Source: Rattus norvegicus
Lineage: Eukaryota; Chordata; Mammalia; Rodentia; Muridae
Assembly (NCBI RefSeq): GCF_036323735.1
Contig: NC_086024.1
Coordinates: 66,956,424 to 67,020,423 of the forward strand
Length of the DNA: 64,000 nucleotides
Reading direction: 5' to 3'
Made by a program: the position numbers and the translations under genes. Positions 1 through 11,570 of the stretch are shown piece by piece (position 1 is the first letter of the stretch; each line of letters opens with the position of its first letter). The notes below the pieces were generated by a model, which saw only the letters and a list, made by a program, of their open reading frames with translations, had not been told where the DNA came from and ran no database searches.

Positions 1-1479
1 TTTCAGACCTCAATTAAGGCTGTGATTTGAGAAAAAGAAAATGAATTTTCCAAGCAATTAGGTGGTAATAGATCTAATGGCTTTGGGGGAAAAGGAATGG
101 GTATATTTAACTTTGACAAGTGGCTGCCATGCATGTGTTATATAACCTCTTTTGATAAGTATTTTTGCTCCACAGACCAAAATACCTTTTTTAATTATCT
201 GAAAATGTCTTTTGCAGGGAATTAGAAAGAGTAACAACCACAAAGGAGAAAGGCATTCTGCCCTACTGAGTCAACAGTACTCATTTTTCTGAAAACATCT
301 TACGTTAATTTCATGATACTCATTTTAAAAGGTCCAAAAAATGTGTGCCTAACAATAAACCATGTCATCTCAGAAGGACATTTTACAAGAAAATGTGTCA
401 GCTTTCATAAACTTCCACAGGGGACCCTTTTTCTTTTGAATGAGAAAAAACTGGCATTGGAAACACTGTGAAATTCGAACATGAAAAGACTTTTCAGCAG
501 CAGGAAGAGGCAACACAATCTACAATGTTGTTGTATTTCATATGAAAGCAATGTCCTGTCTCCAGCTCATTCATGGAACAAAAGAACAACCCCTAGTTAC
601 AGTAAAATGGCACAGGTATTCCAAATCCAGAGATTTACTCTCCTCCTTTACATCTTTAAAGGACAGACTAAGGTTGATTCATCTAAGCATAGACCTGATT
701 TCTATGCATTATTCCATAGGGGAAAACCATTTTTAAGTGTTGTCTGTTCACGGTGTATGATTTGTTTGATTTAGATTACCTGCCCAGTAACCCCAGTTCA
801 TCAGAGTACTCAAATGTGTCCTTCAAACCTTGCAAGGGAGGAAATCCCCTATTTCCCTGTTCTCTGTGAGCAAGAAATAAATTCTCAGGCCTTTGTTGTC
901 TCTAGCCTTCACTTTCCAGACTTCTACCCTGCAAGACAGCAAAACTATCTAGCTTTGAAAGACGAGGGTATAGCTTTCAGCGATAGAGTCCTTACCTCAT
1001 ATGCATGAAGCTTCTTCCTTAGGCTAAGTATGCCAACCAATTTAGCTGAGTGAGTGTTACCAGCAAAAAGGAATTCCAACTTGAGCAAGTGATGGTTTGA
1101 CTGGAAAATGAGCTAAGAAAAAAAAAGAAGCAAGAGGACCATAGCTGTGAGATGCTCTACCCTCAACTGTCCCAGTGAGAAAGGCTGATTTCAGAAACCA
1201 AATTATTTCAGAAATGGTCAAAGGTGTGTTCTCGGAGGACAAACACAAAAGATCTGTTTTCTTGCCAGTCCTGCTAAAGAGAGTTTGCTGATGTCTGTCA
1301 CTGAGGGTAACAATGCTAGTCCTAAGGAAGTAGAGACTCCCTAACCTTGGAATCCTTCCCCAACAGAGAAGGTCAGAGTCTGTAAGAGAGGAAGAGCTTT
1401 CACCAGCTTGGGAACCCTGGAACAAGACAGGGAATAGGGTCACAGCCACATGATGCTGAGCTGAAACTTAATTACTAGC
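1..1479. other. No gene seen
   Basis: AT-rich unique-looking sequence with only short chance ORFs on either strand. Confidence 0.6.
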
Positions 1480-1710
1480 AATAGCTGACATGTGCTGAAC
1501 ATAAACACCTAGCAAGAATTGACTTTAATGAACCTTAAAAATAGTCTTTGAGGTATTTTCTCTTCTTTTTTCCCCATTCAGAGACCCAGGAAGGAGAAAA
1601 CAGACCCATGAGTGGAAGGGGTAGGACAGCAATTGAACCCAGGCAATTTGACATGAGGATCTGTGCTTTCCCCAGAACCCAGAGAGCACTGGCTAAAAGC
1701 AAGGGCATCA
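1480..1710 (-). repeat. MIR-like ancient SINE, antisense
   Basis: The order ATTTTCTC...CCCCATTCAGAG...GGACAGCAATTGAACCCAGG...ATCTGTGCTTTCCCC matches the reversed MIR core. It is strongly diverged. Confidence 0.5.
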
Positions 1711-4485
1711 CCAAATGAGAAAGCAAAAAGGCAAGCTGGGAGAGAGGGCAACTGGAGTCAGTGGAGAAGGGCTCAAAGAGACAAAGTCCTCCAGCCAGGA
1801 TAAGCCTGTGGGTGGTGGGGTGTACACCTTTAATAGCCTGTGTTCTGCAGCTATTGCCTGTTTGTCTTTAAACATCTCTAGTTATACACAGTACCAGACA
1901 CATAACTAGAAGACCTACAAGCAGCTGTCTATGTGGGTAACCACAAACAAATTATTCAGGTCAAGTGGGATTTTTTTTCTCTTTCTCACTTGAAAATCAT
2001 TTTGGAATCTATTTTTAAAATTTCTCTTGAGAAGAGTTTATTGACACATGTAATATCCTGTTTTTATCTGAAGGGTTCCAGACATTTCATAAACACTCTC
2101 TTCATGAACTTTATGAAGGAAGTCTTGTTATTAGTGCCCTTTAGCTGGGGGTTAGAACACTAGACAAAAATCTAGTATCTTCCTCTAACCCTGTGAAGTT
2201 TTCTGCAAGTCCACATAGGTAGAGAAAAGACAATGATCATCCAGAAACTGGAATTGTACAAACTGGATTTTAGAGACTGCATATGCTTCAGAACCTCTGT
2301 TGGATGAGTGAGTTGCTTTGAACTAGGGAACGAGTGTCAGTGTCTACAGGGCCCACCATATTGCTTTGCTGTGTTAATTTGTTAACTAACTAGACCATAT
2401 GTCGTACAAAGTCTTACAGTCATTATGCCACACGGGTAAATAGCCAGCTTTAATATTCAGTATCTTTAAGTGGTTGTCATTATTTTATATTGTCCTCAAT
2501 GGATCTCCACATTTAGGCTTACACTTGCTGTATTTCTAGAAGAGTGCTTATAAAGGAACGCATATGACCAGTAGGACCCATGTGAAAATGAATACCCTTA
2601 ATAGCCTCATCTAAAACACTGTATCCTAACAAGAATCTGTCTTTGTTTTTCCTTGTGGTGTGGTTTCCTGGTTGTCTTTCTCAGTGAATTTTAAATGAAT
2701 GTGAGTTTCATCTTACTCCTACGGGCTGAAGGAGCTCATGCTGCTACTGTTTAACCTCTAAACTTGGGGCCAAAATAGAAGCCAGATATTTACACCAATA
2801 ACAGTGTTGGCCTAATCTTTCTCTCATTGAGGCAGATGGTAAAATAATGTAAACAGTGAGTCAATTTCCATATAACGGATGGTGATATGTACATAGTATG
2901 ATGTTTCATGAACTTGGTTGGGAGTGTGTGCCCAGCAATTAGAGCAAACATTATTCTGGAGGCATCTATAGGGATGGATTTGGAATGAAATTAACATGTA
3001 AATAAGTGGACTGAGCAACGCTGGCTGTCCTCCCTAATACAGCTGTCATACAATGAGTTGAAATTTTTAATGGAACCGAAGCCTTATCTCCCGTCCTTGT
3101 GTGTGAAAGGGAACACAAGCCTGAAGCTGAGGTGTGAGCCTTTTCTTGTCCTTATATTCAACGTTAAACATCACTTCTTAGTTTAGAAGCTGAAACTTCC
3201 ATTGACTTTCATGGATCTCAGCTGAATGCCGTTGGTTCTGTCTCTCTGGAGAACCATGCCTGATACACATGGTTGACTCATTTTAGAACAACTCATTCTC
3301 TGATCTTAATTTTATACCAGGACTGGTATTTCTTTGAAGAATTACTTCCTAAAAAGCACGTGTATTCGAAGGTCTCTGTGTGTCTCTCTTTGGTGGTTGA
3401 AAAATCGGGTGCTCCTGAGTTGAATACTTTACACTGCTCCAGCCCAATGGAGAAGTAAAGTCCATCACAGGAGCAACAGCTCAAGACATACCTGTGACAG
3501 TGAGCTCGCAACAAGAAAAACCAGTGTACCCAAAGCTGTAAGACAATAGTTGTGTCTAATTCTAGTAAATAAATCCAACTGCAAAGCTGTAAAAAGAAAA
3601 CATTCCGAGGCCCAGGCTTCAGACAATATTTTTCCAGCCCAAACTCCAATGCAATATATAAGGAACACTCTGCAGACTTCCTCTGAATATTGTTACATAA
3701 GCTGCATAAATGGTTCTCAAAAGATGTACCCACACCCACAGTCTGAGCATACCTTTGAGTTTACTTGAAGTCTGTATCTCAGCTCATCCTCCAAACCTAT
3801 GGAATCAGAAAGTCTAATGCTGGGGCCCACCTGCCTGTGTTTGCACAACTTCTCCAGAGGATTCTGGTGCCTGTGAAAGAAGAGGTACGTGACTCTGGTG
3901 AATGTAATAGGAAATGTCTCCCAAATAAAATCTTGAGTCAGACTTGATGAAAAGTAGACTTGCCTGATTTTTCTCTGCTGATAAAAGGCTCAGGAAGCAA
4001 AACTAGAGGAATGGTTTAAATATTTACCTCTTCAAATAAGTCTACTATACACATACCCAAGCATAAACAAGCATTTGGATGGATCTCTTCTCTACTTTTT
4101 TACAGTCTTGGAAATAATTACTTTCCTGCCAGCCAGCCAGTCAACCTGAGAAAACACTACCAACGCCAAATGCTTAAGATTCCATGTTATCTTTGAAAAT
4201 AAAATACAGGATTATTTCCCTCCGTTAACAGTTGTTGTCCCCCACCTCCTTTTTTTTTCCCTGCTTTATAAACTACATATTTAGTTTGAAGGCAAAATTT
4301 GCAAGAAATGTACCAACTATAGAAAAGCTAAAATTAATGTGATGCAGAGCCACAAAGATTACTAGATTTTAGTTGACTCCTTCTATAATTTTCTTATTTC
4401 TTGCTTCAGAATGTTTTTCTTCTCATAAATACATGTTTCACAGGCACCCTTTCATTAGAGCCTATTTCATACTTTCAGTACTCTC
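1711..4485. other. No gene seen
   Basis: Mostly unique-looking sequence. A MaLR LTR end-like phrase (GGTTCTGTCTCTCTGGAGAA) lies at about 3233-3255. The overlapping ORFs at 3293-3739 on both strands show no domain and no splice context. Confidence 0.5.
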
Positions 4486-4499
4486 CTGCCACCTGGTGG
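4486..4499 (-). promoter_or_regulatory. CTCF-like motif
   Basis: The plus strand reads CTGCCACCTGGTGG. The reverse complement CCACCAGGTGGCAG matches the CTCF core (CCACNAGGTGGCAG) throughout. Occupancy cannot be judged from sequence. Confidence 0.5.
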
Positions 4500-6667
4500 T
4501 GAAAATTAGAACTCACTACTTCCTCCTGTTAAACAACCAAAGCTTACCACCCAGTGCTAAGTTTAAATAGAAACTGACAAAGTCACTTGATAGTCTGTTA
4601 AGTCATCCAAACACAGGTCCTTTTGAAAAGAACAATGGATGGTAGAATTTGTTCCTTTTCCATTCAGGTATCTAGACGCTATCTAGATTAAGACAAGAAT
4701 AGTCAATGGGAGTAGCTATTTTTTCCAAACATTAAACTATTTATTATTTGCCTTAGGATGCCTGACAATAGAAATTAAATACAGCAAGAAATGTAACCAT
4801 TGCTATTAAATATAGAGTTGGTGATAACTATTCAGAATTTGTGGTGGCGTTCCCACCATTTATTTTCTAACTACTGTGCTATAAATAAATGGCACCAGGG
4901 GAAAAGTCCAGTTTAATCAAAATTTCATTATAAAATCTAAAACTTATAGCTCTAAGTTGACTTCTCACTGGGCCCAAATTAAGTGTCGGCACAGTGATAA
5001 ATTTTAGTCATTCATCAGAACGTACTTTGGGTTGTATTACTATATTATAAATGTGATGTCAAGGCCCTAAGCCTAATAATATAAAACCCTCATAAGGAAA
5101 AAAATATAGGAAAGATGACAATTTCAACAACTAAGTTGGCATTTGTAATATGTCAAGTTTTCTTCCTATATATCATCTGTATTATGGTCTCAGGAATGCT
5201 GAATGTTCATATGGGTCAAATGATGCCATGTTAAAACTATGTCTGATCAATCCAGACACCTGGGGGGCAACAACTGACTCAGCCTTCGAGAAATCCTATT
5301 TTCCTTTTATCTGAATTATTAGACAGTAGCATTTATTAATTGATTGCTATATTCAGGATCCCAAACTAATGAAAGACTGAGAAACTGTCTTGTCCTTCAA
5401 AGCCAGCCTTAAATGCACATGTCTCCAAAGCCAAATACAATTAATTCTCCCTTCCTCATGGGTAGGATAGTGCTTGATTCCTAGATCCAGAAATGCATAT
5501 CAAGATTACCGTGTGCTCCTCTTTTTTCCCTATTAGGTTCTGACTTCATTAACAGAGGAACCATATCTTAATCATTTATAATCCTCAAAATCTAGCATAA
5601 CGCCTATCCCAAATGTCCCCCAAGAAATGTTTGCCACATAACTGGAATAAATTAAGGCAAATGTTAGGGTGTAAAGAGTTGAGTCCGCAGTAATGACTTC
5701 CATTGGTTTATGCTTTATCCAAAACTGCTCCTGGGTGAATTTATTTCTCATCTTAAACTCTCAGTGTATAGTGCTTGACTTGGCTCTTTGTAGAGTTACA
5801 AAAGAGTAAGAGCATGCTTACACAGCCCCTGTGGTGAAGGAGTACTGGGTAATCTGTTAGCTCAATGCCCTTTGAATCAGCTTCCCAGTGGATTCGTCCC
5901 AAGCCCTTCCAAGAAGGCACAAAACATACTGTGCAGCCAAAGGAATCTTGGCCCCTTTTCTTGCTTGATTTCATTTTCCCTTCTCCATGATAGCTCAGAA
6001 ATGCTCAAAATAAGATTGGACATGGGCAGAATCAGGAAATGGTTGATACATTGGGTTCCTTAGGCATAATAAAGAAAACCACCATATCCCAGGATATTTT
6101 TCCTGCTCTGTAGTAATAAAAAAAAAATCCCAACAGAGGCTTTCACTTCAACCTTAGGGAAACATAATTTGGCACTTAGCAGTAAAATAGTTTTGCAAGT
6201 GAGAAGAATAAGAAGGTAGTGATGGGATGAGAGATAATACCATGACACCAGGTCAGACCCTGGGAATCTCCAAGCTGCCAGTGCTGGGAGACAGACTCAT
6301 GGTTCATTGCTCTTGGACTTGGACAAGGAGCTTCCAGATGCTGTCTGTTTTTGCTGTGTGATAAAATTAGTAGTTCTAATGGAGAGCATCTCGGGCTAGG
6401 AAAGATAAAACACAAACAAACAGCAGCACAGTCTGACATCTTAGGATCAACCTAAGCTTATGAATGACTCCGACACACAACTGTAGAGACACCTATCAGT
6501 AAGATTCTGAAGAGGCAAAGGTGTCACCAGAGAAACCATTAATTTAACAGTTCTTTGAGCATTTCATACATGCAAATATGTTTAACCACATTCAATGACA
6601 TTCATTCCTCTACTCCCACCCTGATCCAAGCCCTCTCTTTCCAGCTCCCTCTCAACTTCAAATCCTC
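4500..6667. other. No gene seen apart from a possible L2 piece
   Basis: AT-rich non-coding sequence. Short ORFs lack recognisable motifs. Confidence 0.5.
5530..5660 (+). repeat. Possible L2 3' end fragment
   Basis: GAGGAACCATATCTTAATC and CTAGCATAACGCCTATCCC, then AAATGTTTGCCACATAACTG, resemble the L2 3'UTR. Weak. Confidence 0.35.
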
Positions 6668-6898
6668 TTTTTTATTAAATAAATCTTTTTTATTTTTTTA
6701 TTTTATACACACAATTTTTGCTGTGCATGTATGTACACCACATGCATGTCTAGGGCCCAAGGAATTCAGAAGAAGACATCAGATCTCATATAATTGGAAT
6801 TGCAGATGGTTGAAAACCACCATATGAATGCTGGGAACCTGGGTCCTCTACAAGAGTAAAAAGTGCTCTTAAGTGTTGCACTATGTCTCCAGCCTTTC
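6668..6898 (-). repeat. B2 SINE, antisense
   Basis: An AT-rich tail side precedes TAGGGCCCAAGGAATTCAGA and GAATGCTGGGAACCTGGGTC, ending TATGTCTCCAGCC: a reversed B2. Confidence 0.82.
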
Positions 6899-8440
6899 CA
6901 CTCTTTTAATTACTTACTGACTTCAATTTGTGCTACCCATATGTTCATGGGTATGAGGCCCTCTCCTGGAGCATGGTTAGCCTGCCAAAGGCCATACCAT
7001 TAAAGAAAACTAAGTCTCCCTTTCAAAGAAACTATCAACTGCCAATAACTCCTCAATTAAGCTCATAAGGTCCTTCCTTCCTCCATACTAGAATATTGAC
7101 TGGCTTGATATTGAAGAATCCTTTAATGAGCAACTATAGCTTCTGGGCACCCATGGATGTATAGTTCTGCCATATCCAAATGGCATTGAGAAACCAACAT
7201 TTTATAAATAACATATATGTATGCATGAAATAATTTTCAAAAATTATTGACTAGTTATCTTGAGCAATCTCCTAAAATTAACTATATTTCTGGTTCTCAG
7301 CTATAATCCTGTGGGGATCATTAGATCTCTGTAGGCTCTACATAGTCTCATCTGTTTATTAAGTCCACTGATGCTCAAATGCCCAAGTACCACAAATGTT
7401 CAGGGACAGGAGCCACAAGAAATAACCTGGATACCATGTCCAAGAGGCCTCAGTTTCCCCTTGGAGGGAAACTAGCTCTCTGAAGCAGGACATGCTAGCA
7501 TAAACAGCAGAGGCTAGGAATACGTCATTAATTCTTCGATCTCATTCATAGAAGTTAATCTGCCAACTTACAGAGAACTGGGTTAAGGCAGTGTCGAAGA
7601 GGAACAAAGTAAGAAAATCATTTACACAGGTTTGAATCCCAAAATCACCACATACTCAATGTGTGGCCTTGGGGAAGACATTTAGCCATCCACAATTTAG
7701 TTTCCTCATCTGTCATGTAGATGAGAGTTTCTTACAAATATTTAATGACTTAAATATGTAAAGAGCTTTATACATTGTCAGGTACATAGTACATCCTACC
7801 ATTAAATGGTTCTTCAAGACCTGAAAATTAGTTTGCTAATGTCAAGTTCTTGTCATTTTGTACAATTAGAAATGATAGAAGAGTCACGGGTGCCACTGCA
7901 TGTGCACATTCACCTCCCCCAGAATGTGTTCTCCAGTGCAGATGAGACCCATTTATTCAGATTTGTAATAAGGACCTTATTCTATTTGTAAAGAGGTGCA
8001 TGAATTCCTTTGTCAGTGTCTCATAATGAGGCAGCTCTGCATTTGAAACCCCAAGAGGGAATTCTTGCCTTCCTCTGTAGCTGCTGTAATACCTTGCAAT
8101 CCAGACAGAATTTGCTCTCTGCTTTCACTCCAGATCCAAGCTTTACACATTTTGTTTCCCCAGTTGGGTATCTTCAAAATAATTTCCCCCAGAGGCGTGT
8201 AACTTTGCATTTCTCAGATGAATCTTGTTTTGTTAATTTTTTTCCCTATCAAATCTCCAAGTTTCCTTAAGTCTTTGTAAACTATCTCAGTATGTAGGTG
8301 CTAAATTGTAAACCCCACTGATGCCTCTTTCCCTGTCAGAGAGCTTTTTGAATTTACAGCCGCCGCTTCTCTGGGTCTTTTGCTTTAATCCCATATTCCT
8401 TTCACTGGACCATGGCATTGGCCTGTTCTTCTCTTCTGCG
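6899..8440. other. No gene seen apart from a MIR
   Basis: Unique-looking sequence; only the MIR at 7600-7800 was recognised. Confidence 0.5.
7600..7800 (+). repeat. MIR ancient SINE
   Basis: GGTTTGAATCCCAAAATCAC, GTGTGGCCTTGGGGAAGAC and TTTCCTCATCTGTCATG follow the MIR consensus order. Confidence 0.7.
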
Positions 8441-8489
8441 CTCTCTCTGTCTCTCTCTGTCTCTCTCTCTCTGTCTCTCTCTCTCTGTC

Positions 8490-8569
<80 letters not shown>
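8441..8569. repeat. (CT)n/(GA)n microsatellite
   Basis: About 130 bp of CT dinucleotides with occasional CTGT interruptions at the left end. It produces spurious Ser-Leu and Arg-Glu ORFs on both strands. Confidence 0.98.
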
Positions 8570-8573
<4 letters not shown>

Positions 8574-8967
8574 GGGAACCATTCTGAGCTATACAGTCAC
8601 AATGGATGTGGGGAGCGGGTGTGGCGGCAATCCCAAGATGGCGCCCGGGACTGCAGCTAAGTCTCATGACTAGCACCTGACTTCCTCACACACCTGAAAC
8701 TAGCCACGTCCATTGTGAGAGCTGCGCAGGCGCACCATGATGCAAGACCAGGCCATGTGACGTGGACCTATGAACTGAGATTACGCAGCCTAGACTGAGG
8801 AGGCGGTTTGAGGGAGGATATAAGGGAGTGTGCGCGGGAGCTGGGGAGAGGAAGGGAAGAAAAGAGAGATTGCTGCTTGCATGCAGAAAGAAAGGTTCCT
8901 GAATAAACTGCTTTGAGAAGAAAGTCGTGGTGTTGCTCCTTTCTGCAGGACGCAGACGGAAGCGACA
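8570..8967 (+). mobile_element. Solo LTR, ERVK class (IAP-like), inserted in a (CT)n repeat
   Basis: This 398-bp LTR starts TGTAGGGAACC and ends AGCGACA. It is flanked by the 6-bp duplication TCTCTC (8564-8569, 8968-8973), the size expected for ERVK. It has a YY1-type AAGATGGCGCC (8635-8645), a TATA-like GATATAAG (8817-8824) and AATAAA at 8902-8907, in the correct U3-R-U5 order. Many CpGs remain, suggesting a recent insertion. No internal viral sequence is present. Assignment to a named rat family was not possible without a library. Confidence 0.85.
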
Positions 8968-9070
8968 TCTCTCTCCCTCTCCCTCTCCCTCGCCCCCCCC
9001 CTCTCTCTCCCCCCCCCTCCCCTACCCACCTTACCTCTATCTCTATCTCTATCTCTCTCTCTCCCCTTCT
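8968..9070. repeat. Pyrimidine-rich tract right of the solo LTR
   Basis: CT, CCCTCT and CTATCT repeats continue the microsatellite that the LTR split. Confidence 0.9.
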
Positions 9071-11324
9071 TTCTTTCTCACCCCATCCATGTTTTTCCTC
9101 TCCCTCCTCCCAGACAGACTGTTATTTCAACAGTACATCCTTTCCTGGTGTATATCATAACATATTCATTGCAGTATATATCATAATGACAGCATTAGTT
9201 TCATAAATTGCAGCCATAGGCTCATCTGCTCATGTGTGCTCTTTCTTCTTTTGCTTAGTGTCTTGGGTAATCAGATTTACCTTATCGACTCCCTGATTTT
9301 CTTGAGAGGTTTGGTGTCTGTTATTTTTACAGTACTTAAGTCATATCCACTGGCAGCTAGACAGTTACCAAATATCACAATTACAGATAAAAATGATACA
9401 CATCTGTGTAATGTCTGGCACTTGCCTACATATTAACACAACTTGCCACCTTACAAATTTACTCTCTGGCATTGCAATAGCCATCCTTATTTTGAGGAGT
9501 TTAATTTTCCTTCCTGTGGTGATTTTGGGGGGAAATGTGTATAATTGTATTTCAGGAGACATGTGAATGATGGGTGATGTTTTTTACTCTTCCAGAACTG
9601 AAAATTCAGGAGAAGGGGAACTCCCCGTGTTGTTTGCTTTTGCAGCAATAGCCTTGCTACTTGAATAGTTTTTACAACATCAGGTATGACTCATTGGCAA
9701 ACCTTGCTGATATAAAATTCATATGCCTACATGCTTCCTCCTGAAGGTAGCAATTTGCATTTCTGTAGAGTATAGGAGAAGTTTAATATCTATTATTATT
9801 TGCTGACTACCCAGAGCATTCACAATGGGGTACAAGGTCAGCTCTTTAAAACGTGTGTAAAACTAGCTCAGAGTCACTAGAAGCATTTAGGTGGCACTTT
9901 AATTAGCACCTTCTTGGGTCAGAGAACTCTAGAAAGCTTCCCAGTATATACTCCCAACTATGGAAGCTGTCAATTCAGACTCCTCAGATGAGAGGTCTGC
10001 CAGAGAACAGCTGTGGATTCTCTGTTTCACTGTGAAACGTGGTGGCTAATTCATCTCACCCCTACTTGTGCAGCTTGAGATGAGAAGAATTCATGGACCC
10101 CACCAACATCTGCTGGTACCATGCAAATGCTTTACATGCTGATGTCAAGCATTTACATGCTGATTACAAGATGACAGTAATGAAGGAAAAGAGCTTATCT
10201 GAACTCAGTGGTGAAAGAATGGTGTATCAGTGGGTTAGGCTGTCGAGGGTGGATGCAATGGATCACTGAAGGACAACCCTGGGGACAGGGTTTCTGTGAT
10301 GGTGAAGTCAAGCTGGAGCCCTCAAGTCACTTAATAAAACTAGTCATCAAAGGGAGTGTAAAAGGATGGTTTTCCTCTTGCCAAAACAAAAACGTAGCTT
10401 CTCTAGAAGCAGTACCTTTATTTTGGACATTTTACATTTTTTTCTCTGACAATCTTTCAAATATTTTTAAACAGTAGAGCCTGAGGTCACCGTGTTGTCG
10501 GTTTGTTTACTTTGGGAGATGAATATGCAGGTTAAAACAGGCCACCTGCACAATATGCTTTCCAAATAACAGCCTGGATTTTAATATGAGATACAAAAAC
10601 AAACTTTCCACACTAAGCTATGTCACAGCTGGAAAACCCAAGCAAAAGAAACCACAGATATCTAAATGTCCAGTGGCAGGGAAATGGTTTTGCTAAGGAA
10701 TACAGTGAAATTAGTAGAAAACCTTAAAAATGTATTTTCAAATCAATTTAATAATTTGGAAGAAAGTTCAGATTAACTGAAAGAATTATAAGGCTAAATG
10801 ATATCTCAATGTGATCTTTATATAGGGTATATGTGCCAACATCTGTACACTTTCTCACATTAGAAAGAAACAGATCAACTGGCAATAACTTATCTCCTAA
10901 TGTCAAGCCCAAAATAAACTCTGGACGATGAGCTGCCCGTAGTGACTATTATCATACCAAACTACCTGCTGGTTTTCAGGCTCACTCATTATCACAATAC
11001 TACCTGTGGCTCTTCTCAAGTCTTCTCACATCGGCCCCTACCTTAAATTTTTTCAGCACATGGGCATCCCTTCCCTGAGCTTTTCATCCCCATATAACCC
11101 TGTGTCCTTCCCCTGTCTCTGGCCTTTCTTTCCCCTCTCCCTTCATGCCCCAGTCCTGTCTGTTGGTAATGTTCAGTTTCAATTTGCTACTTTCCCTCTG
11201 TGCTCTCCACTCTTCCAAATGCCTCTGGCTATACTCTCCTTCATATCTACAATGAAAACTTTCCCCTCAACCAAACCTTGGAGCTCTACACTATTAAGAA
11301 GGTTAAGGAGGATTTTAGTTGTCT
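9071..11324. other. No gene seen
   Basis: Unique-looking AT-rich sequence with no recognised repeat. Confidence 0.5.
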
Positions 11325-11570
11325 TGTACTTTTTTCTTTTCCCAAGATTTGTTTATTTTTATAGGTACAGGTGTTTGTCTTCATGTATTTATGTGTACAA
11401 CATGAATATTTGTTGCCTGCCAAAGCCCAGAAGAAGGCATCAGATTTGCTGGAACTGGAGTTACAGATGAATGTGAGTCACCATATGGATGCTGGGAATT
11501 AAACCAGGGTGCACTGCAAGAGTAGTACGTGCTGTTATCTGCCAAAACATATTTCCAGTCTCTCATTTTT
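11325..11570 (-). repeat. B2 SINE, antisense
   Basis: CCCAGAAGAAGGCATCAGAT, ATATGGATGCTGGGAATTAA and ATTTCCAGTCTCTCA mark an antisense B2. Confidence 0.85.

Noticed and set aside
3293..3739. 148-codon minus-strand ORF
   Set aside because: No recognisable domain, no splice or promoter context, and competing ORFs on the other strand and frames. Chance is the simplest explanation.
8287..8676. Long ORFs on both strands with Arg-Glu or Ser-Leu repeats
   Set aside because: They are translations of the CT/GA microsatellite and run into an LTR.
11006..11470. 154-codon plus-strand ORF
   Set aside because: Its right part is antisense B2 SINE; the left part is low-complexity Pro/Ser/Phe sequence with no domain.
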